A stretch of 64,000 bases of DNA from NCBI RefSeq assembly GCF_035046505.1, contig NC_089825.1, forward strand, positions 2,879,029 through 2,943,028. The letters are read 5' to 3'. Position 1 is the stretch's first letter; each line of letters begins with the position of its first letter. The notes under the pieces were generated by a model that did not search any database, was not told the DNA's origin, and saw only the letters and a program-made list of their open reading frames with translations. This document shows positions 31,652 through 44,438 of this stretch, in pieces. This stretch comes from Tiliqua scincoides. Its lineage: Eukaryota > Chordata > Lepidosauria > Squamata > Scincidae. A program made the translations under genes and the position numbers.

Positions 31652-34272
31652 CTAAATGGAGACAAACGCAGGGTGACTTCAACATCATGAAGAACGGGGT
31701 GGGAAGGAGAAAAGGCAATGAGGGGAAAGGGGGAGAGATGTCAAGCCCACAACTGGAACACTTGCATATCCACGAGAAGACAGAAGGCTACCTTAAAAGA
31801 AATAAAAATGAGCAGTGCGGGGACCTGGGCATCAGACCGACACCTCCGGTGGGCTGCCCAGCTGGCCTCTGACCTCCGTCCCTCTCCTGCTCAATGGCAG
31901 CAGCAGGGTGAGCCAGACGCTGCACTCAGACAGGGCCTTCTGGAACTGGCACAGCCTGGCAGAATGGCCAGTGGTGCTGCTACCAGCACTGTCAAGGAGG
32001 CTCGGCTACAGGGCACCAGCAATACCAGGGAGTCCAATTCATCAGTAACCACCCCAAAACCTAGTTTGGATCCACATGTGGCAGCAGCTCCAGCGACTTC
32101 CTCAGGGAAAGAAAACCATGAGCCATCCTAACCCTGAAAGTGGAACAGCCCTTGAGTTCCTTGGCACCTCCAGGTCCCTCAAGCCAGTCATCGAACAAAA
32201 TTCCCAAACAGCTGCACTTACCCCTTTCACACTCAGCACCACAAATCCCAGAGGGTGCTGCCAAGCAAAACTGGACTTTGTAGCAGGGGGATGCCACAGC
32301 AAAGCTGGCAACACTGCTACGTGTGAACAAATAGCTGCCTTCCTACTGATGGAAGTTGCCACCCTGACACACCAGAAAATCTGCTCCCAAACCTCCAGGT
32401 ACTCCAGGAGTTCTCATGAATCACAGATAGAAGAAAACTGGGAAGGAGCAGCTGCCCGGGTAGTGACCAGTATGGAAAGCCTGCTCCTGAGCATTAATAG
32501 AGATGCTTGGATTTTAGGGACTCTCCTTGATTTCAGACATGCTCCTTGACCTGGTTATTACGGCAGCCCAAGGATATGCCCCCCTTCTTTGTTGCTTGGT
32601 GCACCTGCAATTTGTACACACAGAGGAACAATGAGGGACAAACTGAAGCAATTGCTGGCCAGAGACCCTGCAGGTGAAAGCTGGCACCTGGGCAACAGGG
32701 GACTGAGCTTCACTTCAGACAAAATCTGGATGAGCCAGGTTCACCTGATCTTGTTTCGGTTTTACCCAAAGGCAACTGAAAACCTATTCACACAGATCAA
32801 CAGTGGAGAGGCTGTCGGTTTAGGGATAATTACCCTCATAAGCAACCCTGTCAGAGATGACTCCACCACAACATTCCTCCTTAAGGTGAAGTGGAAGATT
32901 CTGATCACCAAGAATTACAGGACGGGGGAGAAAAATCTGACCTGTGACTCCTATGCGAGTCTTGTAAATGTGAACAAGTACCATGCAAGAGTACTGGTGA
33001 GACTGTGCAGGAAACCGTCTCTGTGGACACAACCCCCATGTCAGTCAGCACATGCCCACGGATTTCCCACTGCAGGTCTCAATGCCAGAAAGAGACTTCT
33101 GGCACTCCACTTTGCTGACTGCCTGGGGTCATTCACATGCTAATGCGGTTCTTGAGGGAACTACAGACTGCAGAGATAGGAAGCCCTTTTTGTGTCTCCT
33201 GACATCAGTTATCCTGGGCTGAAAGGAGATCAGGGCCCCTGATTGTCCCAAGGATTACTGAGTTTCCTCCGGCAACATCCACTGGATGAGTTTGTTTTCA
33301 TGCTTATGGATCGGATTTATATGTGATCTGCCCATTAATCCTTTGGAATGGTTGGGACAAGCATTCTGTGAAGAAATCCATCTCTTCCACATGTAAGCAA
33401 AGTGGAGGGGGCCAGAGCCTGTCTTTCCAGAATAAGTGAGAGGATCTGTGAGTCTGAGGTTAATCTAACCAAGCACAGCACCCTTGGCAGGTTAAGGAGG
33501 ACCTCAAAAACTCCCCCTGCACAGAAACAGGAAACAATTCCAGGGGTTGCTATCATGGTCAAAAAGCAAAGCTGTTGGGGGGGATCAATAGCTTGGGTTG
33601 GTCTCTGTGGTGACGGCCACTGTTAGAGACTTCCATGGAGAGTTTCATCCCTACTCAACAAACTGGGGTGTGCTGAACCTGCAAAGACTAGAAGTGATCA
33701 AGAGGGGGCACTGCAGGAGCATGGAATCAGTGCCTTTCTCTGCCCACTGAACCTCATACAGGCAGGCTGAACTCAGGATAGAGTCCCCTTCAGTTCTGAG
33801 CTCCACATTTTCCAACCAGAAGCACAAGCAGGGGCGTAGCTCACCCCTCTGGCACCCAGGGTCTTGCGACTGCACCCCTCCAAAAATGCCTGACCTGGAA
33901 GTAACTGTGGTGACATGATGATGTCACCATCACTTACTTCTGGGTTAGAGTGGTTGCAGGCTGCTCTGAGCGACCAACCGCTTTTTTTCTCAAAAAGGAG
34001 AAAAAAGGCGGGAAAAGGCAGTTGGCTGCTCAGAGTGGCGCACAACCACTCCGAGTGCCCATGAAGTACCCCTGGCCTGAAACCCCTCGAGGTGTGGTAC
34101 CTGGGGCTCTGCACCACCCCTTCCTCCAGCTCAGCTGTGTCACTGAACACAAGAACTGCTCCTCTGCCACACAGCAATGCTAGCACACGTACAGGTTCAG
34201 GAAACAGAAAGTGCCACCTGCACAACAGCACAGACCAGCAGTTCTGAATCCTGTCCAGAGAAAGGGCCTTAC
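31652..34272 (-). other. MAP4 intron with palindromic repeat
   Basis: 2.6-kb intron. Most is unrecognised unique sequence; its 5' end carries the palindromic repeat 33826-34148. Confidence 0.5.
33826..34148. mobile_element. Palindromic (foldback) repeat
   Basis: It shows two nested inverted repeats: 'ggaagtaactgtggtgaca' against 'tgtcaccatcacttacttct', and 'gagtggttgcaggctgctct' against 'agagtggcgcacaaccactc'. Ends 'aggggcgtagctcaccc' and 'agctcagctgtgtcact' are loosely like the palindromic MITE family of the intergenic region. Confidence 0.55.
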
Positions 34273-34592
34273 CTTTCCTCCACCAGGCTGGTGCTTGATG
34301 TTATCTGTGGACCCAATCTTGGAGCGTATGTTCTTCAGGTCAGGGGCAGACACGCTGGTCGGGGGCCGGGGGGGCTTGGGAACAGGGCTGGGCTTGGGTG
34401 TGACTTTGAGCGTGGAGGCCTTCTTGGAGTCGGCAGCTGTGCTGGCTGTCCCAGGCAGTTTGGGCGCAGCAGGCTTGGGTTTGGGCCGGCTGGCAGCAGT
34501 GACAGGCAGGGCAGGGGAAGCAGTGGTCGGAGTGGTGGCGCTGCTTTTGGTGGAGGAGAAAGTTGGGGCGCTCTTCGGGTAGCTCGGGTCAG
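34273..34592 (-). CDS. MAP4: MAP4 exon with microtubule-binding repeat 1
   Basis: 320 bp, phase 1 to 0, acceptor ctacttttcag, donor gtaagg. The first two thirds are a Pro/Lys-rich linker ([29 protein letters not shown]). The end carries repeat 1: [20 protein letters not shown] then QPGGGK. The KIGS motif corresponds to the KXGS site that MARK kinases phosphorylate to release tau-family proteins from microtubules. Mammalian MAP4 reads [20 protein letters not shown] here. Confidence 0.95.
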
Positions 34593-34708
34593 CTGAAAAG
34601 TAGGGAGGACAGGACAATCAGGAGGGAAAGGAGCAGCAACACCACCATCAGAAATGCTCCTGGGGAGCCACATGGGTATCTGGGAAGCAAAGCAGGGAGG
34701 TGGGTTAC

Positions 34709-34768
34709 CTGATGGAGATTTTGCAGTGGTTTTCTTGGCATCAGTAGACCTGGCGTCTGTCTTGATGG
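34709..34768 (-). CDS. MAP4: MAP4 60-bp exon
   Basis: A small symmetric exon, phase 1 to 1, after acceptor catgcag and before gtaacc. It encodes IKTDARSTDAKKTTAKSPS, like mammalian AIKTEGKPAEVKKMTAKSVP. Because it is 60 bp and phase symmetric it could be spliced out without harm to the frame. Confidence 0.88.
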
Positions 34769-35223
34769 CTGCATGACATGAACAAGAGTCAGCCAACCCT
34801 CTCTTTGAGTTCTGCTGATGTACTTTATCTGCTCTTATTAGTGCCAAATAAAGTAATACCACCCTACAACAGGACAGGTAAAAGCTCTGATAGGTCCACA
34901 TTCCAGCTATCCCTGAGTCCAAACAGCAGCCAGCTGCTGGAAAATGCACAAGGCAGGACATTGTGGAATTCCATGTGACACTATGCAAACATTCCAAGCA
35001 AATGTACATCAACTATTTTGCAGAACCCTGGGAACCAAAGCCCACGGCTGCACACAGCAGTCAGCAAAATGGGACTTTCTCCCTGCTCCTGCTCCTCATT
35101 GTGTGGGATGAGCCATTCCATTTAACACCCTAGAAGTTGGCAAGACCCAGCCACAGGTGTATGCACATGCATGTGCCTGTCTCAAAAGAGTTCTGCAGTA
35201 TGCTTGGGTTGAGGAGTACTCAC
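34769..35223 (-). other. MAP4 short intron
   Basis: 455-bp intron between the 60-bp exon and the Ser/Pro-rich exon. I see no repeat in it. Confidence 0.6.
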
Positions 35224-35404
35224 TTGAGGGCCTCTTGGGTGGAGAGCTGGGCGTGCTTCGTGGGCTGGACGCATTGGTACTGGTCAGTGCTGTGGACGGC
35301 CGGGGTGTGGCTGGGCTGCTTTTCACACCAGGTCGAGGGGTCGCAGCAGACGAAGGGGGCTTCGAAGGGGAGGTGCGCTTCTCCAGGCTCTTTCCCTCTG
35401 TCCC
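35224..35404 (-). CDS. MAP4: MAP4 Ser/Pro-rich exon
   Basis: 181 bp, phase 0 to 1, acceptor ttttaccttccag, donor gtgagt. It encodes GTEGKSLEKRTSPSKPPSSA, then TPRPGVKSSPATPRPSTALT and ASSPRSTPSSPPKRPSS. Mammalian MAP4 has APEKRASPSKPASAPASR at the same place. It is part of the flexible Pro-rich region next to the repeats. Confidence 0.9.
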
Positions 35405-38400
35405 CTGGAAGGTAAAAGGATCAATTTCAAGTTGAGTTTCAATTCCATCTCCTCTAAAGGAAACCTACCACCCTTGGGGTGCCAGATGAAAGGAACACCC
35501 AACACTTTCCCTCCAGGCACCCAGAGTTGAGTGCTGAGCATGCACACAGACTTGTGTCCCTTCTAGCTATGCAATGAAGAGCAGTTTGGATAGGAGAGCC
35601 TAGGATTTGCTTTCCAGCCCCAAATCTGCAGGGTGCCCAGTTGTGCCTTCTCTAAGTTATATGGGCGCATGTGGGAGGAAATCATATGCTGCGATGCACA
35701 GGTAATGTGCCTCTCGTAAGGTAACCCTTGCTCTAAAAAAATTATGTGCTAAAAAAGCTTGACCATGTGCCTGTAAACAAATGTGAATAAAGGATATGTT
35801 CAGCTCAGTCTGGGCTGCCGTATTGTCCACCTAATATTTGAGCGCCCTCTGGGGAAGTGGCCCTCATCCACCCACAATGGCTAAAGGGAGGAGCCATGGA
35901 GCTGTCAAGTTCTGGAATCGACCATGAGTTTTCAGGGGTGTCGCTTCCTTCTCAGAGTCTCAAGAGAAAGGGAAAGGAGTAAAATCTCAGGGGAAAGCTG
36001 TGTTCTGCCTTCCTTGAACATTAACTTTTCCTACCAAATTATGCTCCCGCTTTCATCAGCTTTCACATCACCATTATTTAGGGATCAGGGCACCCCCTTG
36101 TCTGCCACTCTCTCCTCTCAATAAGGCACGTGGCCCAGCTTCTCCTAACAGCAACAGTTCTCCAGCTGCTACAGCGGCAGAGTTCAGAACTGGAAGAGGC
36201 CACAGAATGGCAGAAGTCTCTGCTGGGAGTAGGGCAGGCAGCGGAGGAAATCCCTCTGAGCCTCTGCACAAGACAGCCGGCCTCCTGCCATTCTCTACTA
36301 TGGCAAACCAGTACAACTGGAATACTCCACATGCAGGACAGTTCATTCATTCCATTTTATCCCACTTCTTTCCCAGAGGCATCCAAAGCAGTAGAGAAAC
36401 ATCGATTTTCAGGCCATGCCCAGGTCCCTTTGGCCTCAAGCTAGATTGCGCTGCAAGCTGCTGCCTCAATGGTTCATGGAAGTAACTCTCTTATCAGCAA
36501 TCAAGTGTTCATTCAACCAGAGAACTGCCCCTTAGAAGCTCCAGAAATTCAGTGTCAGACACCAGCTCATTCCCCAAGTCTCACTGGAAACCTCCTGTTC
36601 ACCAGACCCATATATGCCAACCACACGTGTCCTTGGCCAAGAGGAAGCTCTTTAATTACAGGTCAAACAGGAATGCAGCTCTGCAGGCTTATGAGCTCTT
36701 GCTCAAGACCATCTGGGATGCAAGTGATGACTGATCACATTTGCAGACAGCTAAGGCAGCAGCATGGAAAAATGGGAGGAACCTTCCCCAGGGACCCGAC
36801 ACCTCAAACACCACCAAAAGAAGTGTGTTGTTATCGTGCAAGTCTCCTTCCCATTCACTGTACTGAAAACCAACTCCAATCACCAAGCACAGATTCAGAA
36901 CCTGGAGCAGACTGTTTTGGATTAGATGGCACTTCCGACTAAGCTGCCATGTGCTTCTAAGCTCGCTGCCCATTTGGTGTGTCTCAAGACACACAAGCCA
37001 CATACAGAAAGTGTCCGAATCTTTGTAAGCAGAGCCTGGTCACCAGGGGACAGGAAGCCAAGCTCAGCCATCTGCTGATCCAAAGGACAATCCTTCCATG
37101 AAAAATGCAGTCTTCTCAGGCAACCGAGCCTCACACTTGAGTGCACCACAGTCTCCCCCCATTCTGCTGTCCCAGTCACGCATGGCAAGTGAAGGAGCAG
37201 CAGGAACTCTCCTCAGTCTGGACCATGTGGCCCATGTTAAGTCCGCCGGTTTACTTGTGTGTGCACACCACGATAGGCTATTCCAAGACCTGAAAACCAG
37301 CTCTCACTGCAGTTGGGGGAGGGCTGGAAGCTCCAGTCCCCTTTGCATTCCCCAAGCTGCAACATGCCATGCCTGCACCCTTTCTTCTTTCAGCACCTGA
37401 ACATTTTGGCTGCTCAAAGTTGCTTTGCCTCCTTAAAACAACTCTCTGCCCTTTCTCACTTGCTGCCCAAAAGAGCTGGAGCATCCAGGCACTTATGAGA
37501 TGCTGCTTCTCTAGGTCCCACCTGTGGTTTGACCCCTTCAGTCACATCCCTACTGAAACCAGGCCCAAGTACCAAACCTCTCGCCCCTGCATTGTCCTGG
37601 CTTCCATCCTGCACTCTACAATGCCCTTAGTGATGATGAACTGATCCCATGAATCAGGAAACACTGGGTAAAAGCACACATAGAGCAACACAGAAGGCCA
37701 TGCTGAACACAAGGCTGCCCCATACAGTGACCTGCAACAGCTTCAGACTGGGAAGATGCCACCAGGGGCTGAACCCGGGAAGGGCCTTCTGCACTGCAAA
37801 GCAGCTGCTTGGCTACTGAAGCACCTCTCCCCTAAGCACCTCTCTGGTCAGGAAAGCTTACTTCAATCTCTCTGCAGTTAACAATACAAGTGGGGCCTTG
37901 GTACCTGCGGGGGGATCTGTTCTCTGACCCCTCACTGACACTGAAAATTGCAGATAACCAAATAGGTGATTTTTGGCCCCTTTCTCCCTCCAAAAGGGGA
38001 CCACAGCGGTTCCCCCTGGAGGGCTTTCTGAAGCCTGCAGAGGCAGCTGGTGTCCATCTGCTGCCTCTCCAGGCTTCAGAATAGCTCATAGAGCAAAAAA
38101 AGCCACTTCCTGTTTCCCAAGGAAAACCGGAAGTGATGTTTTTCACCTTTTAAGGCATTCTAAAGTTCAGGGAAGCCCCTGGAAGGCTTCTCCGGGTTTA
38201 GAATGCCTAATATGGTGAAAAACATCACTTCCGGTTTCCCTCGGGAAAGTGGAAGAGGCATTTTTTTTCACCTCTTTGGGCCATTCTGAAGCCCAGAGAG
38301 GCAGCAGGCAGGCACACACTGCCTCTGTGGGCCTCAGAAGGCTCACCGGAGGGGACCGGAGCACAGCTTGGGTCCCCCTCAGAGGGCTCAGGTGGAGCAG

Positions 38401-38898
38401 AGTCTGGCTCCAGGGGACTCATGTTGAGCCAGATCCTCGGACAAACAGGCTCCACCTATATCAGAGCTGGAGCTCTTAAAGGGTCCTTTAAGCAGCAAGG
38501 TGACCCTTCTCTGAGTTCTTTCAGAGCTCATCACTACCAACCTCTGGCGTTCCTGACTTCATTCAAAGACTTGGCACCATTTCAGAATGCATGTGGGAAA
38601 GCTCATCACATGCACAGAGCTAGTGCATCCAGGTGGCTGGGCTATATGGCGCCCAGGCTTGTTCTACCCTTGTTCATGAGGACAGGCATTCCAACAAGCA
38701 ATTATCCACCCATGTTCTGAAAGGCTGTACCCTGGAACCTGCCAGATGCTTTGCTCCCAGCTTCACAGTGATGTGTCAGTCAGCAGGAGGGCAGATGACA
38801 GCCATGCAGGGAGGAAGGAGGCAACGCCTGCCCGGGCACATTTGAAAGGCTGCCCTCACTCCATCCTGCCCTCTTTGCCAAAGCACTGGGCTCCTTAC
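35405..38898 (-). other. MAP4 intron with large palindromic repeat
   Basis: 3.5-kb intron. Mostly unique; the palindromic repeat at 37887-38460 is its main feature. Confidence 0.5.
37887..38460. mobile_element. Large foldback repeat, possibly Tc1/mariner-like
   Basis: Long arms centred near 38185 are inverted copies: 'ccggaagtgatgtttttcac' against 'gtgaaaaacatcacttccgg', 'ggcattctaaa' against 'tttagaatgcc', and further out 'gaggcagctgg ... ggcttcagaat' against 'ccattctgaagcc ... gaggcagcagg'. The left end tggggccttggtacctgcgg after a TA resembles a Tigger-like terminus, but no matching right terminus was found. Confidence 0.6.
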
Positions 38899-39120
38899 CT
38901 TTGGTTTCACCTCTTTAGGAGTTAAGGTGGAGGGTCGCGTGGTGCTGGTCGCCGGGCGTTTAGGGGTGGTGGTGGCTGCAGTCGGACTTGCGGTGGGACT
39001 GGTGGCTTTTTTGTTTTGGGCAGGCGTAGCAGAAGCTGGCCGCTTGGTGGGGGCAGTGGTAGTGGGCACAGGCTTGCTTTTCACTGCAGCAGACTTTACC
39101 GCCGGAGTAGAGGCTGAAGG
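38899..39120 (-). CDS. MAP4: MAP4 basic Pro/Thr/Ala-rich exon
   Basis: Exactly 74 codons, phase 0 to 0, after an acceptor aatgtaaag and before donor gtaagg. The product is rich in Lys, Pro, Thr and Ala (PSASTPAVKSAAVKSKPVPT, AQNKKATSPTASPTAATTTP) and ends RPSTLTPKEVKPK. The mammalian MAP4 exon ends RPSILPSKDVKPK. This Pro-rich basic region precedes the repeats and helps microtubule binding. TP and SP sites are plentiful. Confidence 0.92.
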
Positions 39121-40017
39121 CTTTACATTAACAACGCACAAACAAGCCAAAAATGGACACAACACACGAGTCACAAAAAGAAAAAAGCGCATAAATGAAA
39201 TGTGAAGCAGCATTACATGGGTCAACACAAAGTTCACTCAGAAGAAAAAAAATGATGCCAGTGTTCAGTTCTCTGAGCGGAAGAGGCAGTGGCAGAGCCC
39301 AATGGGAGCATTCCACCATGCCCCCCTCTACCATTCAGGGCCCAATCCACCCAGCAGCAGCAACTCACAGAGAGGCTTGGATGCACCCACTTCTCCAACA
39401 ATCACCGCCTCCATGAACCACTGGCACAGTAGACGACCACAACTGCCTTGCAAGTATGTCCACAAGACACAAGGCCTGTGCAGGCCCAGGGGCTGTGCTA
39501 GTCACTCGTGGCACATGGAAGGGTAGAGGCAGGGAATGGGGAAGAACCAGCTCTCTTCTAGGTCACAAAAAACTTCCTTGCCAAGAAGCAGTCCTGACAG
39601 GTGCCCCTTTAACGGGAAACTTCTTATTTTCTTCCTCTCCCTCCCCCATTGCCAAATGATACAGGAGAGAAAAGGAAACAAGGTGGAGGTCTACAATTTG
39701 AGGTCTACTTGCGCCTGCTGATCTCTCCGAGCAGGCAGACTTGGGACCAGGCATGAGCATTTGGAGAAGAATGGTGAAGAACCTCACATTACTGAACCAT
39801 GTTCCAACCTCCACTCACAGCCTGTACGACTGGCCAAGAAGTCAGGGGCTCAGGCTGAAGTGAGGGCCTGGAGCTGTGTGGTCAGGCATTTCAGAACCCT
39901 CAGCTCAGAGAACAGAGCCCATCACTGGCTAAGCGGCAGAAGAGAAAAAGCAGGCAAGCAGGAACCAAAATTTGCAAAGCGGCTGGCCAGGACGAGACAC
40001 ACACGGATGACCCTCAC
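39121..40017 (-). other. MAP4 intron
   Basis: 0.9-kb intron between the KELPPSPEKKTK exon and the KEVKPK exon. I see no repeat or exon. Confidence 0.6.
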
Positions 40018-40133
40018 CTTGGTTTTCTTTTCCGGACTTGGTGGAAGCTCCTTGCTAGGAGGGGCTGCAATGTCGTTCACCGTTGTTGTCGCAGCAACCT
40101 CAGCAACTGCAGGCTTTATCTCTGGGGGTTTTG
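40018..40133 (-). CDS. MAP4: MAP4 exon with KELPPSPEKKTK motif
   Basis: This 116-bp exon starts in phase 1 after ttgccttggccag and ends AAG before gtgagg in phase 0. It encodes KPPEIKPAVAEVAATTTVND then IAAPPSKELPPSPEKKTK. Mammalian MAP4 has the near-identical NDITTPPNKELPPSPEKKTK at the start of its basic microtubule-binding half. The phase-1 start matches the phase-1 donor of the large exon at 57118, so the two can be joined directly across a 17-kb intron. It marks the change from the acidic projection region to the basic Pro-rich region. Confidence 0.93.
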
Positions 40134-41597
40134 CTGGCCAAGGCAAAAAAAGGAAAGACACATACTCAGATTTCACCAGCACAGCAGTCCCTTCACTAAG
40201 CTTGTATGATAGTGCAAGGTGGACAGAGAGAGCTCAAAGAGCAAGCAAAGACAAGAAAGGAGATTTCACCGTGGTGGGACAGTCTTCTACACACACCAGA
40301 AACTAACTTCTTCACAATAGTTACACTGTGTTTTGGCATGGCTGCAGAAGGAGGCATCCTGCTAGTCAGCTCAATCAAGAAACAGCTGGGAGCACAGCAT
40401 GCCTAAAGTGGTATGCTGATTCCCCCTCCAGACCATGACAGACAAATATAAGCCGGCATCAACAACAAGTTAGTAGCTCATCTGCTCCTCATGTAGGAAG
40501 TCATCATACAGAGTGTGTGCCATGTTTAATGGATCACATGCCTACAGGTGCCTGAGCAGACCCTCTCAAGAAGCCATGGCTGACTGCAGCAAGACAGATG
40601 AGCACATGTGTGCACAATCATCATCTGAGAATTGTCCACTCTGAAACTCAGAAGCATCAAACCCACTTCAGTCATGCGCACCATTCCCTGGTCCCAGTGT
40701 CAATAGCAGCTCTGAATATTAAAGCAAAATGAGAGCAAGTATTTAGTATTTGCATTCATTCAGAACATGTGCTAACTGCGTGTTAAAGTCAACCCACCAA
40801 GGCCCCTTACAAGGCTATACAAATGAAGAGGAACATACATAAGCTCATCAGATCCTTTCCCATTTCAAAACTCTAATCTTAACTTGCAATTAACTCAGGA
40901 GCTGAGCTGCTGCAAAAAATCTCGACTGAGGCTGCAACTCAGCTCTTGCAAAGCTCATCTTAGCTCCCCTACAGCTGATACCAGTTAGGAGATCTCAATG
41001 AAGCAATCAGTCAGTGGTCCCCAAGACAAAACATTATTTACAGAAAAACAGCTACCAGTTCTTCAAGTTCTCCTCTAGGGAAGTATAACGTGGGAAGAAG
41101 GTTGACTGGAAGGAGGTGCAGGGAGAACCGAGAGCCTCTTCTCCGTCCCTGCCACATGAGAGTTGGGTATTTCTTCCCAGTCAGAGGGAGCAACTCAGAG
41201 ATTTCACCCAAAGAGAAAAGCCAACGTACAAGCATGCACACAGATTTGGAGCAAGCTCAGTTACCCGAACCACCCTGGGGGTGCAAGAAGCAACACAGCA
41301 TCTGCTGCATCAAAGCAGATGTCTTCTCGGAGAAAGCCACACCTTGGGGCTGACTCTGTAATTGCCTGAGTGGGACGGGGTGGGGAGGAGACGGGACAGA
41401 GACTGTCAAAATAACATGTGGAGGGCTTCCACCTGGAGGTTCCTAGCTACTTTCTGAGCTGGACCCATGTTGGTTGGACCTTGTAGAGCTCCAAGGAGTG
41501 GACCCTTCCCCCCTTGTTCCACTGTAAGAAACCCACCAGTATCCTGCAGAAGAAGAGAGCCCGGCCTACACCATCAGGGCTCCGGGGTTCATCTACT

Positions 41598-41806
41598 ACA
41601 GCAGTCATGCTCAGCGGGAGCCATATGACCCTCTGGGGTGTCCTGGCATATCTGAAGGGGGCCACAGACTGAAAACTGAAAACAAATGGTTTTATGCTGA
41701 TCTATTTGTGTTGAATCCTTGTTTGACTGGGGGGAGGGGCCTGGAACCCAAGAAGCGCTAAAGGGAACCAAAAAAAGGTTGAGAACGGCTGTTATAGCAG
41801 CCCTTG
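41598..41806. mobile_element. Probable hAT remnant
   Basis: The right end ggttgagaacggctg is a typical hAT terminus and the left end cagcagtcatgctcagc is a loose inverse. No target duplication could be matched. Confidence 0.4.
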
Positions 41807-44081
41807 CAAGCTCTTCCTGACCATCCCACCTGAGTCACAACCAGCCACCACTAAATTAAAACAAGCCAGAAGCAGCCGTGCTACAGGCTTTACAGAAACC
41901 GATTTATTAATGTTTTTCAAGATATTCTTTGGCCTCTGTTAGAATATATAACTCAGACTGTGTCACAAGGACTGATTTCACATCACAGGGAGAGACCGCT
42001 TGGGGGCAGAGCTGTCTCTGGAGCCAGGGCTGCAGAACAGATCCAGTCAACAGTCGGTTCAGGGAGGGCTCAAGACTCTGCCTGTCCCCTTCCCCTCGCT
42101 GCGTGCACAACAAGGGTTCACTTCCCATCTGAGAGAGCTCAGGGGTGTACACAACCCCCCCCCCCACCGAAATCGCCTTTCTGCTGTATTGATGCTCCAG
42201 TCAATTCTACAGCTTCAACCCTGCTGCTGGCTGACAATCCATGTCCAACAATTGCTGTAAAACTTTGAGCACAGTCCCCTTGGCTCCTTCAACAAGGGGC
42301 TTCATTGTCATGATTCTGACCCCAACCTTCCTCCAAGGAGCTCCTGGCAGTAGAAGAGGCTTCCCCAGCAACTGGCCCAGCATCACCTCACGATCTCCAT
42401 GACTAGGCAAGGATTAGACCCTGGGTCTCCCAGTCTTGGCTCAACTCTTAGTTCACTGCATCACTAGGACTCTTGCACTGCCAAGACACAGGGTGGGTGG
42501 CCAATACACCTGCAGCCATCAAACTCCCTCTGCTCCTGACCCATGACATCTTAGAACTCCAACATCATCTCATGATTCCGCCATAGCTGCCTATGGGGAT
42601 CCTCCTCTTCCCCTGCTGCAGGGCTGGTACACACACAGAGGCAGCATGGCTCAGGCACCTGAGCATTTTAAGAGCCTAAGTTGGGACTATTTAAGATCTA
42701 AGAGCTTCACCCCCAGCCTACTAATGGTTGCCTGGGCAAAGCTCACCAGCCAGGCCAATTTCAGTGACGCCCATAAAACAGACTCCTGCTCAGGACCAGA
42801 AACTGCCCCACTAGCTGTAGCTCTAGTGTTTCCCAATTGCCTGACTCAGCCACACTTTCCATTTTTGGAGCTGAAAGTGTGTCAAGGCAGCCTCCATGCA
42901 TACTGTGCAATGGCACCATAGCTGCTTCTCAGATTAAATATCAATTATGGTGCCTGCAAACATTACTGCATTTGGAGCCATGCAGGCAGTGCCCGTTCTC
43001 TCTTTATGCCAAGGTACCAACAGGAGCGTTTGTTTAGCTTCCCCCCACTCATTTCATTAGCCACCCACCAAGCTCATCTGCAAACACTTGTGTTCATTCA
43101 GCATTTAATTACGAGGCCATTCTCTTCGCAATGCTTCACAGAGCACTCATGCAGGACGACCTGCCTTCTCTCCTCCCCTCCAGGGAATATGATGGAAGCG
43201 GAGCTGCCAAATCTTCATCAAGTCTGTTCATTAGTCTAGAAAGATTCATGTTGCGGAGCAGGGAAGAAGCCTGCATCCCTCTCCCCAAAAGGGTGTTCAA
43301 GGACATCCTGTTCCCACCCACACAAGGGATGACCGATCCCAGCCTGCAAGTGCCTGCACTAATCTGCTTACCTGCCCTGATAGAGAGAACCTGACTGCAC
43401 CATTCAGGGGCCTTGCAGGAGCCCAAGGGACAGAAAGATTATAAAAGGCTCCATCAGTGACTGCCTGTTGAATTCTAACCTGCCTTTGATCTAAAAGGAA
43501 ACTTTCGTGCAGGACAAAGAAGCATCAACCCCATGATTTGTGATGTGGCAACTCACTGTAGTGCAACTGATCACAAACCAGCTTAGTTCACGTTTCCCTG
43601 CCTCATGGAGATCATTTTCCCTACACAAAGCAGCCAGCGACTCAATGTCCTAGAACTAACTGGTGCTCCACAGTCGAGAATACCAAGGAGTGGAGACAAA
43701 GCTGAGGAGAAAAGGGCAAGGAAACCTCCATGTGATCAACTGAGCAGCTTTACTAGAATGGGGAAGGACCAAGGGCCAAACCGTCCACCTCGCCAGGGAT
43801 TGGGACCCACATGCTCAACTACTCTGATGTAGCATGTCACCCCCGAGAAGGACATCTTCATTGGCAAGCAGCTCAGCAATGGAAGAAGCTGGCACAACCC
43901 AAGGGGGGTGAGCTGCACCCTTGTTCCTTGGGGAGCTAGCCAAGCCACAAGTGGCCTTCCACCTAATTCAGCAGACAGAATGCTGGGCATTTGCAACAAA
44001 AAGCTGGACCGCAGCTCCCTAGGAAGACTAGGCCCCAAGCTCTGATTTGTAACAAGTTCATCTCCCTAGAACATTCTAGAG

Positions 44082-44438
44082 CAGTGGTTCTCACATATTT
44101 AGCACCAAGACCCACTTTTTAGAATCTGTCAGGGCCCACCAGAAGTGATGTCATGACTGAAAGTGACATCATCAAGCAGGAAAATTTTTAACAATTCTAG
44201 GCTGCAATCCTACCCACGTTTACCCAGGAGTAAGTCCCATTTACTATCATTGTTAAAAGAATACACATAGTAGCTTGTTAAAAGTACAGAATTGTAGCAT
44301 GTCCCCAAATGCAATCACATAGCACGGTAACATCAAGTCTAATATATTAAAAATAAAATATTGAAATGAATGGGGACCCACCTGAAATTGGCTCACAACC
44401 CACGTAGTGGACCCTGACCCACAGTTTGAGAAACACTG
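44082..44438. mobile_element. Short hAT element with nested MITE
   Basis: Inverted ends CAGTGGTTCTCACA and TTTGAGAAACACTG are flanked by ttctagag and atctagag (7 of 8). Inside, 'gcaatcctacccacgtttac' and 'ccaggagtaagtcccattta' (about 44206-44260) look like an inserted palindromic MITE. Confidence 0.8.

Noticed and set aside
20206-34592. Assignment to tau (MAPT) or MAP2
   Set aside because: The KELPPSPEKKTK exon, the AKVERKAE linker exon and PAGG in repeat 4 fit MAP4, despite the tau-like tail.
34335-35012. 225-codon minus-strand frame
   Set aside because: It is out of frame with the MAP4 exons it covers and reads across introns.
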